NCBI RefSeq assembly: GCF_964656455.1
Contig: NC_135722.1
Location: 86,919,313-86,983,312, forward strand
Length of the DNA stretch: 64,000 nt
Source of the DNA: Halichoerus grypus
Lineage: Eukaryota > Chordata > Mammalia > Carnivora > Phocidae
Reading direction: 5' to 3'
A program made the translations under genes and the position numbers. Below the pieces are notes generated by a model. The model did no database searches and was not told the DNA's origin. It saw nothing but the letters and a program-made list of their open reading frames with translations. Positions 13,501 to 25,700 of the stretch are shown piece after piece; positions within the stretch are counted from its first letter, which is position 1, and each line of letters starts with the position of its first letter.

Positions 13501-16500
13501 AACTTCATATAATTAGAATTACGTATGTTCTGGGAATCTTTTGCTCGACATGTTTGTGAGATTTATCCATATTGTATATTATTGTAATGTGTTCATCCTC
13601 ATTGCTATTTGGTAGTCTAGTGTATGGCTATACCATAATTAATGCATCTGTTTCACTGTAGATGAAAATCTGGGTTGCACGGTGCAATTCTGACACTTAC
13701 CTGGGTTAGGTCACATTGTGCAGATTAAGGGCCGAGTCTTTCACAAGACTCTTCACTTCAGATACCAGCTACAAGCTCTGGCGTTCCCATGCCACCTGCA
13801 TTTCTGACCAACTAACTACAATTTAGGGAGCTAGAACCTCCTTAGGCTTGATTTTCTAGAATGACTCACAGAACTCAGAAAAGTGCTATACTTATGATTA
13901 CAGTTTTATTATAAAGGATACATATCAGGACCAGCCAGATGAAGAGGTGCTTAGGGCAAGGTTTGTGTGGGTCCCAAATATGAAGCTTCCATGTCCCATG
14001 TCACCTCTGTGGCACATTGATGTATGGTTACCAACCCAGGAAGCACACCTGAGCTTCAGTGTCCAGAGGTTTTATTGAGGCATCATGACAGAGGCATGGT
14101 TGATAGAATCATTGGCTGCATGATTGAACTTACTCTGCAGCTCTTTCTTCCTGGCTGATACCACCTGGCTTAAAGCTCCAACCCTGTAATCAGATGGTTT
14201 GACTTTCTGGCCCAGGCAGCCCCCATCTTGGGTCATATTAGGAGAAACTCACGTATGGTCAAAGACTACCACGAATAACAACGACACTCCTGTTATGTGG
14301 GGTATTCCAAAGACTTAGAGGTTGTTTGCCAGGAACCAGGGACAAAAGCCAGCCAAATTCTTTATTATATAACAGGGTTGTTTCTAGTTTGGGACTATAT
14401 TGAAGAGTGCCACTGTGAACATTCGTATACATGGCTTTCTTTTAGTGAACATGCATGAGTATTTTTGTTGGTGCGCATTCAGGAGTGGCATTGCTGGAAT
14501 TGGATGTGCCGATAGTCAACTTTAGTAGATACTTTAACATTTTGTTAAAGTAATTATATTGGGCATTGACTTTTAAGGGTTTTTTTTTGTGTGTGTGATA
14601 AAAGAGGCCTTCAGCTTATGAACCCTGGATCAGAATCACTAAGTTATCTGGATACAGATTTCCATTGTAGCACTTCCTGTCTTTCCAGTGTGGTGAGGCT
14701 GTGTGTGTGTGTCTGTTGGGGAGATGGGAAACGGTCCTATGACAGAGTTTGGTCCTTTGATGTCTTACATGAATATAGAAGAAAATAAGATCCTAGATAC
14801 TACTCTTGTCAAAGTGTAGCCTTTGATTTTCTAACAAAACAGTAATGCGAATAGCAGACACTATGTTTGTGAGCACCGGGCTATGTGATATGAGAATGGT
14901 GGGGATATTGGGCATTTGAGTTTTATTGCTGTCTATTAATCATCAGCCATTATGATTTCTCTCCTGTGACTGCAGTTCTTCGTGAGCAAGAGAAGAATTG
15001 GCCCTGCTATGAATGTAACCGCCGATTTATAAGCTCGGAGCAGTTGCAACAGCATCTCAATTCCCATGATGAAAAACTTGATGTGTTTAGCAGGTATCAG
15101 AAGGTTTTGCAAACTTAATTGTTAAAGGTCCAGATTCATTTCCATATTGTCAGTAAGCTAACGAGTGTTTCTGTGTGTAGACAGGTAATCAGGTGGGCTG
15201 CAGAGGGAAATTTCTAATCTGTCATTTCCCTTTGCCCGCCCCCAGCCTCATCTACTATTGATTTCTTTTCCAGCATAATCAGAGTACCCAGCAATAGGAG
15301 ATCCTTCCCCCTTAATTAAGCCTCCTCTAAGAGATTCTGGGATGGGAATTCTTGAGATAGCATACACTCTGCATCTCTGATTTGCAAACTTTTTTCAGAA
15401 GTAGGATTCCTTCATCAAACTAAATTGTAGGTTTCATTCCATTGTACAAAAAAGATAGATAAGAGAGAATCCTTTTTTTTTTTTGCAGAGGGGGGGCCAG
15501 ATCAGGTAGGCCTTATGGGTAATGGTAAGAAATTTGGATTTTATTCTAAGTGTAATAAGAAGTCTTTAAAGGGTTTGGATCAGGGAGTATCTGTGATGTG
15601 AATTATTTGTTGAAATGTCATGCTGGGTGAACATTAAAATGTCACTTTTGCTTTCATTGAATGAAGAGCAAAGACAGGGAGTCCAGTTGGAAGCTATTTT
15701 AACAGTTCAGGTGAAGAAGGAGAGTACTTTGGAATAGTGTGGCACCAATGGGACGGATGTAGGGTTGCCATCTTTTACCAGATTCGAAAAGAGAGGAAAT
15801 GGTATGACACGGCATTTAGCAAAGTGGGAAGATCCGTGTTCTAGGGAAGTACAGTATGACTGCCTGTGATCATACTGTTAAGAGCTCACTTGAGGTTCAT
15901 GGTCATGACGTTAGAGTGAGACCATTAGCATGGATGTATGTCATTGTCCAGCTTCATCTGCTGCAGTGATGCCCTTGCCGAGCAGCCTGGGAATGGGATT
16001 GCCCAGGGTGGTGGTTTCGCCAACACAGCGGGAGTGATGGAACAGCAGTGGGGATGGCCATCAAGAGCATATACGAGGGAGTGATTACAGGGGTGACTTT
16101 GGAGTTTATGCATGCACGAAGGGAGAGAAAACATCAAGAGGATGTAGGACTGCAAACAGGTGACAGAAGGACTAGAGGGGAGGTGGTAGTGAGATGCAAG
16201 GATTGTTGAGTCCAGGTATTTGAGGGTGTGAGCTAGAAAGCTAGAGATAGCATGAGAGTGGGCGCTGCATGGAATTGGGGTAAGGGGGGGGCTCTATACT
16301 TATCGAGGATAACAAGGTCTAGGATATGACCATAGGAGTAAATGTCTGAGGTGGGTGGAGGGCACAGTGAGAGTTAAATCACTCCCTGTCAGGTGTCTCT
16401 AGAACTCTGTTCATGGCTCTATTACAGCACTTTCTATATTGTGATGTTTTTTGGTTTGTGTGTTTGCTGCCTCTGCTAGACTTCTGAGGGCAAGGACTGT

Positions 16501-16666
16501 CACATATGACTTGTCTTTATTGCCTAGCATGGGACGTGCGTGACACATGGTATATAAAGATATTTGTTGGCTGGCTATTAAAAAGAAATTTGAGACAATT
16601 AGGAAAATTTGACCTTTGACTAGATTTAATAATACTGAGCATAATGGTATTGTGGTATATCCATAT

Positions 16667-16710
<44 letters not shown>

Positions 16711-19700
16711 TTATATGTTCCATATATATATGGAATATATAAAAAAGAGTCCTTATATTGTAGAGACATATTTGTGGAAATATTTGCAGATGAAATGATG
16801 GTCTGGGACTTACTTCAAAATAATCTAATGGGTATGTGTGTGTGGGAAACAGCAGGGGGGTGGTGTATGGTGGAATAAAATTAGCCATGAGTAGCTAAGT
16901 ATTGAAATCAGGTAATGGGTACATTGGGTTCATTATGTACATTGGGTTCTACATTTACCTAGGTTCAGAATTTTCTATAATAAAGAGTCTTAAAAATTCT
17001 GGAACAACATATAATTTTTATTAAGTTGCTAAACAGATAAGTGGAGGAATAAAACATGATCTGATCGATTTTATACATATCTCTCACACACATCTTTTTT
17101 CTCTTCTCTTCTCTTCTAATTCCAGTATAGTTAATATGCAGTGTTATATTAAGTTTCAGGTGTACAATATAGAGATTCAGCAGTTCCAAATATTACTCAG
17201 TGTTCAAGTAAGTGTACTCTTAATCCTCTCACATTCATCTTCTAAAAGAGATTTTAATGATATGCTTTCTGAATTCCTTTATTGAGGAATTTTTATATGC
17301 TAGAAATCTATTAAATAAGATAAAATTTACTTGGTGTTTACTAGGCATGTTATGGAACAATTGAGTTAGAAATTTGTTTTGACCTGCCAAAAGCTTATAG
17401 CAAAACAAGAAAGTTCTTTTGAATCTAGTTGCATTTCTTGGAAGGAATAGGAAGTGAAGCAAGGGGAAAAGAGGGAAAGAATGGAATCTTGTCTCTAGGA
17501 ACACGCTTAAGGCTTAGCATGTTCTGTCCTGTCTGCATTTCTCACATCATTTCAGAGATATGTTTGTGCTTACAGAATTTTCAGTAACAAAATGGTGTCA
17601 GTGCTCTGAGTTTTTGTTTTTTTTTTTAAGATTTTATTTATTTATTTGACAGAGAAAGAGACAGCGAGAGAGGGAACACAAGCAGGGGGAGTGGGAGAGG
17701 GAGAAGCAGACTTCCCACTGAGCAGAGAACCCGATGCGGGGCTCGATCCCAGGACCCTGGGATCATGACCTGAGCCGAAGGCAAGACGCTTAACAACTGA
17801 GCCACCCAGGTGCCCAGTGCTCTGAGTTTTTAATAGCTCAGTTTAAGACATCTCTGGGCTATATAGATGGCAAGGATGAGATATTTAGAAAGTGTATATT
17901 ATCAGGGCGTCTGGGTGGCTCAGTCAGTTAAGCAGCCTACTCTTGATCTCGGGTGGTAGGGTTGAGACCTACATTGGACCCTGCACTCAGCACCTGGAGT
18001 CTGCTTGTCCCTCTCCCTGCCCCTCACCCCACTTATGCATGCTTACGCTCTCTCTCTAAAATAAACAAAAAAATCTTTAAAAAAAATCTTTTAAAAAAAG
18101 AAAATGCATATTATCAAAATGATTGTTCCCAGTAGAAAAAAGAATCAGAAAAAGTAATAGAATGAGAGGAAATCAAGATTTGGGGCTCATCAGCACCAAT
18201 GAGGGAAAATATTTGTTAGGGAGTACTGTGTAACCATGAATATTTATAACCTAATCTTTTGTCCCCAGAACAAGAGGCAGAGGAAGGGGACGAGGCAAGA
18301 GGCGATTTGGCCCTGGTCGACGGCCAGGACGCCCTCCAAAATTTATCCGCCTGGAAATAGCCAGCGAAAATGGGGACAAATGTGACGATGGGACACAGGT
18401 ACTGGGGGAGGAAGAACTTGTTAGATGCCTGCTCCGGGGACTTGGAACTATTACCAGGCTTCAATACAAATGCCTCCTGGAGGCTGATGGTCCTGCCATG
18501 TCCGCACTTGGCTGCTTGTTAATTAAAGATGACTGGGGGAAGGCAAGAAGAATACGTTTTCAAAAAAACCAGAACGTATTCTTGAATGTTACAACAAAAA
18601 CCCAACTTTGCTGCCCTCAAGATTTGAAATTGGGGGTGCCTGGGTGGCTCAGTCAGTTAAGTGTCTGACTCTTGATTTTGGTTTAGGTCACGATCTCAGC
18701 TCAGGTCGTGATCTCTCAGGGTCATGAGATTGAGCCCCATGTTGGGTTCTGTGCTGGACTGGAGCCTGCTTAAGATTCTGTCTCTTCCTCTCCCTTCCCC
18801 CCCCACCAGCCACCAAAAAAAGGAGTTGAAATTGCCCAAAGATATTGTTGGGGGATGCTGTTTAATCAGTTTAAACAGTTAAAATGATCTTATTCCAGAA
18901 GAGTTCTCCTGTCGGTCTTCTCCTCATGAAGTGATCTGGAATATCTCCCAGTTTTACATCCTGTGGATAGTTACCTAATCTTGGATAGTTTTCCCAGAAG
19001 GAGAACATTTTTTTAAATCTAGAGATTTAAAAAATAAGCAGCAATTCTAAATCTTAGCTGACACTCTCTAGCGCGAGTCTCTATCTAGCTGGGGAAATAA
19101 TTCCTGGTTATTGCAATTTCAGGACTTGCTACATTTTTCCACCAAGGAGCAATTCGATGAGGCTGAGCCAGCTACTCTGAATGGGCTGGATCAGCCAGAA
19201 CAGCCCACTCTCCCCATCCCTCAGCTGCCACAGGAAACCCAGCCTTCTCTGGAACACGAGCCAGAAACTCATAGCCTACACCTGCAGCCCCAGCACGAGG
19301 AGAGCGCGCTGCCCACCCAGAGCACCCTGACGGCCGATGACATGCGCAGAGCCAAGCGTATCCGAGTAAGTGGGAAGCAGAGCTCCTCCCTCATGAGGTG
19401 CTGCCCTTTCTCCAGTCAACTGGCTTTCTAGGTGCCATGTTTTCCCAACTTACTCACCATCTGCTTTGAAATCGTGCATCTAGCCTACCACACACTCAAT
19501 CCCCTTATCTAGGAATAATGTATTATCTACTTCTCAGTGTCTTTGTGTCCTGTGACAGGCTGGAATGGCTGGTCCTAGATTCCATCAATTTAGTAATGAC
19601 ACAGAAGCCTGGCTTTTGGCAGCTTCTGGACTAGTATAGTTCAAGTAGGATAGCTCTCTGGATCCCTAACCTCACAGATTGGAAATGGGGAAATAAGTGT

Positions 19701-22700
19701 GTTTAATTATAATAATTATTTACACCGAAGCCACTCTAATCCGTGCCTAATGATGGCTCTCAGATTAATTTCGGGTAAATGAATTTGGTTGTCTACAGTT
19801 TCCAAGGGGAGACTGGCAAATGTCATTACTAATCAACGCAAAGGGACCCGTGTCCACGTTGCTGTGGTAGGTACAGTTTACACACCCGGGACAGCTTGAA
19901 GTTAAGCACCAGGTTTGGGAGTTGGTCAGTGTTTCACTTCTGTGGCCTGTGTCTGGACTCTAGACCAGGCGGCCACACGGCCTCCGTGGCCTCTAGGTCA
20001 GATATGTGTTCCTCTTACCTCACAGATAGCATGGGAGTCTGAGTTAGTTCCTGGAGGGGATGCATGTGGAGAACAATAGGGTTTTGTGGGATAAGCGCAT
20101 GTGCTGACCGATTTACATCCAGAAAACCATTACTTACACCACTGTCTATGGCAGTGGTATATACTTTTATTGTACTTTATGTGTGGCTAGAAAGAGATTT
20201 TTTTGTAAAACTTTCCAGGCTTTACAGTTTCTAGAGAGGTGATTGTTTTAGCTTATGTTTCTTTGGTCTTCTCATTTGCCTACATGTAGCTTATATTTCT
20301 CTTGGTCTTCTTATTTGCCTATAGGCTAGAAGGGACCTTGGAAAATAGTCGAGTCCATGCCTTCCTGTAAAAATACATTTAAACATTTATAACTGTATAA
20401 TAACATTGAAAGGTTGTCAGCACTCTGAGTCTAAGTAGCCTTTATAAGGGTCCTGTGATGGAAACATATAATACTTTTGGCTCCATGTATATTCTTTCAA
20501 AAGGCTATGGAAACATACATGAATATAGACCAGAAAGGCAAAAAACTGTGAGTTAAGACCTTCCTAATCCATCATTCTACATTATTTCCCAATCTGCATT
20601 TTACTCTTGCTCCATGACTGTCTTTTCTGCTTTGGCCATTCTGATTTTTCACTAAGTCCAGAGAAATGCTTACAAGATTTAATTTTTTTGCAGGAAAAAC
20701 AAAAACAACCCCAAATGAAAGCCCACACATGTAGTGAAGTTGTGGTTGTACAAGCCTAGTGTAGCTCTGTGTTCGTATCCTTCAGCGCATTGGGTGACTG
20801 GTTTGGGTACAAGGTTCCTTGTGTCAAAGCAAAAGCCACGTGCACTTGGCTTTTGGAGGTCAGTCTTAGTTGAGCTCTTGTGTTTTTTCCTCTCACACAT
20901 TCTAAAAATTAGGGCTATGTATTTTTTCATCTTTTCTATCCAGATTGGTAATGACCAACTGAAGGGAAGTCTTCCAACCCAATTGGTAATGTAACTATTT
21001 TTCTCTCCTCTAATGCTGCCTGCTCAGCTGGAGCTGCAGGTAGGTTCGTTTCCTGTGTTCCACACAACAGAACATTATTGAAGTGTTTGCCTGACCTGAT
21101 GTTCTTTGCGACCTGTACCTACTAAATCCTGGTGGGATCTACAGTAAATGCAAACTAGTTAATGCATAGCCATCTATTTTCAGATAGACTGATAAATAAA
21201 TTGTGGGTAGCAGATTCCTCCTACCCCAAACGAAGGGTAGGACTAAGTGATGATCTCCAGGATCCTATCCAGTTCTACAACAATTTGGGTGATTTATGGA
21301 ATGGTAGTGAGATCTGACTATATACTCAGCCCCAGGCTATGGACACAATGCAGTTTTCACATGAGTCCCGTTCTCTAGGGGCCTACAGTCTAATTTGGGA
21401 GATAGTGCTCATGTAATGGGTCTTATAGTCAAGGGCTAAATTTGAAAGTGTAGCCTCTAATTGCTATAGGAACTGGGAAGTGAGAAAGGCCAAAGAAAGA
21501 TGAGAAGGAGTCAGGGAATAGTTCGTGGATGAAGCGAGCCTTAAATGGTCTGGGAGAGAGACAGGAAGAAGGTAGGCTATTTCCAGGGCTGTCGGCCATA
21601 GGATCAAAGGCCAGCACATAGGCATGTTCTTGGAATGGTTTTGGGACAGTGCACATCGTAGCTTGACCCTAGCGTGGGGTGCCGGTTGAAGGACAGTGGA
21701 GAGTGAGATACGTTGGTAGGGCTAGCCAGCTAAAGGCTTTGAAAGCCAGGTAGAAAACAGGCAGAGAAAAGTTAAAAAAAAAAAGCCAACAAACAAACAG
21801 GATTGATTTCCTTTTGGTGTCAAGATCAAAATAATATGAAAAGTGATCAAGAATTAATTTCCCTTAGCTATTAATATCAAACTTTAGAAACATTATAGGT
21901 CTTTGTTTGCAAAGAATCTGTTGTCTTAGAATTCATTTCAGTGTGAGTTGAATCCCCCATCACAGATTTTAGCAACCGTAGCATTTTGGCACCCTAGAGT
22001 ACCTTATGGACCGTATAGTATGGTGTGCCTGGCTGATGGCCACTCAGGGATCAGAAGATCCATAATGGATCCATCTGTGCTACTTCTGCCACTTTGCATG
22101 GTTTCTTCTAGAAATGTGTGCCAGCATAGCTCTGAGCTACAGAGCATACCTTAGAGTAGAAGTGGCCTGCAAGTGGGTCAAGGGGTGGGAAAGTTTCAGC
22201 ACTTTCACTACCTTGTACTGTGTGGATTACATGAGGATCACCAGATCAGAGAAATATGATCTTCAGGGCTCCATGGGAATTAGAAAGACAATAAGAACAA
22301 GGTTTGTGGACAGAACTAAGAATGTGGAGCCCAGTGGCTGGTCAGCGATCAAGTGTCTGAGGACACTCAAACTAATCAAAAATGACAGAAGACTTATTAG
22401 CATAATAGTCCAAAACAAAACCGAGTTCTAGATTTGGCACCCGAAGAGGAGTGGAATCCCCAGTGGGACCAAGATCAATTGTACATTGTGTCTGCCCTTG
22501 GAAACCTTATTGAACTGGATAAAGGAAATGATTCTTACATGTTGAAAGCACTCTAAATCTTGAATGTCTGAATCTCAGGATATTATTTGTTTATTTGCAA
22601 TATTTCCATTAAGTTTTGAAAGGAGCCAGAATAGTGAGAGCTTTTTTGTAAAATAAATATTTGTTCGGATAGAGTAAAAAGATTGGGTAACTGCTGAACA

Positions 22701-25700
22701 GTATAATAAAGTGCCAGAAAGCTCTGTGACTGATGTGAGAATGGTCAGCTATTACAGATCTCTGCAGGTGCTATAAAAGAGACTTTGAAAGAATTCTTTT
22801 TGTTTTTCATATGAAATACATTTCATTAAATCTGGAGTTTTTATTGAACACTTCCTATGAGCTAAGCTATATTTTAAGGGCTCTAGATACAAAGGAGGAT
22901 AAAATATAATGCAGTCCTGCCTCAGTCAACTGGGGAAGACAACAGAATTTCTAAATATGTCCTCAAGATAAACGAGTAGGTAAAATATCTCTCCCGGCCC
23001 CATTAGAGACCCTGAGGAGGAAGTTTTCAGTCATATAGTGACTGTGTTCAGAATTTTCACTAAAAAAAAAATTATTTTGCTTTTTTCTGAATGATTTTTT
23101 TACATTAAATTTAGTTTAGAAGTTGGGGTTAAGCATGGTTCATTGTACCAATAATGCATTAAGATCTCCATTAATCCTTCAGTTACTAGTCCCTTAGTCA
23201 CACAAGCTCACCCATTCACAGATATATTTTTTGAGGGATTTTTTCCCCCCTCTCATAGCTCTCTAGAGCTTTCCCTCTGGTATTTTGAAGAACCTATGAA
23301 TGAGTCTTCATTATAGTATAACTAAAACATCGATGCTGTATTCCCTGTGTGAAAGATGATTCTGTTGATCTGCTCTCTGTAGAGCATGAGTTGTTTTTCC
23401 AGCGGTAGTGATGAATTTGCACTGAATATCCATATTCTCTCACTTGGATTCCCTATAACAATTGCATGAATTTACAAGATGGCTAATCAGCATTAGAAGT
23501 GCAATCTGTGACTGCAAAAAAAAAAAGAGGAAAATTGACTAGTCTAGACAGGGAACAAAGCGATAAGCTTAACTTTGTTAGCATGGCCTTTTAACCAGTG
23601 GAACTAACTAGCTACATCAAGAACTTGTCTTCTGCTTTTTCTAAGTAGGAAGTGGTCAAATATACATATTCCATTTATAATGTGTGCTCATATATCTTAC
23701 CTCATGAATGAACATGTTCATATAAATCTGTATCCTTCATTTCTCTTTCAAGTTCTTTTTCTTAAATTGAGATATAATTCATGGACTATAAAATTCGCCC
23801 TTTTGTAGTGGTATTTAGAATATTCTCCAAGTTGTGCAACCATCACCACTATAATTCCAGAACATTTTCATCATCCTCAAAGAAACCTTGTATCCATTGC
23901 CTCCTTTCCCAGCCCCTGGCAAGTACTACTCTTCAGTTCTTTTTATATCTTTTTTTTTTTTCCTTAACATTTTAATCAAGCTTTGAATTCTTTTTCTCAA
24001 GAACTTCAGCAAGTAACATTTGGCTGACTTGCTCCAACTTCATTCATGCATGTGTGACTTATCACACGTCACTTCTTCTAAATCTCCAATTATTCTACTC
24101 AACTCTGGGATTTGTTTTACTATACAAATCCTTTATTGGGAGTACTATTTTGGCTGTTACTTACTTAATTCTTGAAAAAAAAAAACAACCCATACATCCA
24201 TAAATATTGTAAGACATAAAAAAGGTTTGTCTTTTCAGGGTGAACTTCTTTGGGGATGGCTTCATTTTTAATGTCTTCACCAGGAAAATCTTCTTTCAAC
24301 TGTGTGTCCCAGAGTTTAATTTCTATGGAAAGTCTGATTGCAGAGATCATCCTCTTTCTCTATAAATGTGCGAGCTGCTTACCCACTTGACCTCCTCGCT
24401 AAATAATTGTATTTGTGTGTGTCTTTCAGAATGCAGCTCTTCAGCATCTGTTTATTCGGAAGTCTTTCCGGCCTTTTAAGTGTTTGCAATGTGGGAAGGC
24501 CTTCCGTGAAAAGGACAAACTGGACCAACATTTGCGCTTCCACGGGCGGGAGGGGAACTGCCCGCTGACCTGTGATCTCTGTAACAAGGGCTTCATCAGC
24601 AGTGCGTCCTTGGAGAGCCACATGAAACTCCATTCAGACCAGAAGACTTATTCTTGCATTTTTTGCCCGGAATCCTTTGACCGCCTTGATTTGTTGAAGG
24701 ATCATGTGGCCATTCATATCAATGATGGCTGCTTCACATGCCCAACTTGTAAGAAACGATTCCCAGATTTTATCCAGGTGAGTGTCTATTCCTGAGACTC
24801 CCGTATGCTTTTCTTCTTTGGTAAAAGAAACTTCGATGTTTGGAAAGTTGGGACTGCCTATCACCTGCATTTTCATCCCGTCCTTGAAACGACGTTACGG
24901 TTGAGAATGGTATTTCTTCAATCAAGCTGCTTTGATAAAGATTATCATAACCCTTAATTGTCCAAATCAGACATTGGCATTGAAACATTTAAGTTTTATT
25001 ACAAGTAACAAATACCCAGATCTGATTGTCATTTTTACAAAGTCTTTCTTAATCTTTGCCAGTACGCTCTACTCATAAAATATAGAGAGCCTGTAGAAGA
25101 CATGCTCCCATTTCCTGGCCTGGAAACATTTTCTCTCTGCTACTGTGGTATCCTGTCTTGCTTTACTAAGGTCATGCATTTTGGAAGGAAACAAAGAGAG
25201 AGTTGGTATATAATATACTTTTGTATCAAGCACTGACCTCCTTCCTTGGACTATATTCTGGAGCAAAATAGGTGAGGATAAATTCCAGAATATTCATGAT
25301 TTCATTTGAACTTCAAGTGATGATATGCTGCTAGTTCTATGCTAGTCAATGAATAATTAAATATAAATATCTAGTAAAAATATTTTCTCTTTAAAAAGAA
25401 AATTACCCAGACAAAAGGAGATCATAGTTCTGCTAGTATGGGGAGTCTTGGTAATTTTATCACTTCACACAAACAATTAGAAAAGTGGTTTATGGCAGAA
25501 TCTAATGGCAAAAGAGACTCAAAAACAATGAAGCAAAATGTCTTACAGGAATAGTTCTCTACGACTCATTACTTAGCTCTCATCACAGCTCTCCTTCATT
25601 GGGTATTTACAGCTAAGAGAATTCAGAGGCCATATTCCTTTATTTAAATTATCCAGAAGTATAGTGAATAAGTTTAAGGAGAAATGATGCTGGTATTGTA

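Larger units (their letters stand above)
12957..14975 (+). other. PRDM10: PRDM10 intron
   Basis: About 2 kb. Most of it is an antisense old LINE (13263-13671 and 14379-14545) split by a solo LTR-like element (13676-14374). Short TG runs near 14590 and 14700. No exon is seen. Confidence 0.75.
15094..18268 (+). other. PRDM10: PRDM10 intron, 3.2 kb
   Basis: It contains the unassigned old repeat also seen near 11.5 kb (about 15500-16260), an (AT)n tract at 16667-16703, a TCTCT-rich tract at 17101-17117 leading into an antisense L1 3' end (about 17118-17225), and two Can-SINEs (17616-17815 antisense, 17905-18100 sense). Confidence 0.8.
19366..24429 (+). other. PRDM10: PRDM10 intron, 5.1 kb, free of Can-SINEs
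   Basis: No Can-SINE is present between 18822 and 25770, the second-longest such gap in the window. The intron includes a candidate microexon (21028-21039), a coding-like but unassigned block (about 21944-22556), traces of the unassigned old repeat near 21350-21780, and an antisense LINE fragment (about 23755-23945). Confidence 0.75.

Noticed and set aside
20944..20985. 42-nt in-frame exon-like segment (CTATCCAG acceptor, GTAATG donor) just before the candidate microexon
   Set aside because: It leaves only 42 nt before the microexon, too short for an intron between them, and the donor is weaker. It may be a competing cryptic exon, but I have no support.
22434..22452. TTTGGCACCCGAAGAGGAG resembles a tRNA-Lys primer-binding site
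   Set aside because: Short, imperfect match with no LTR beside it.
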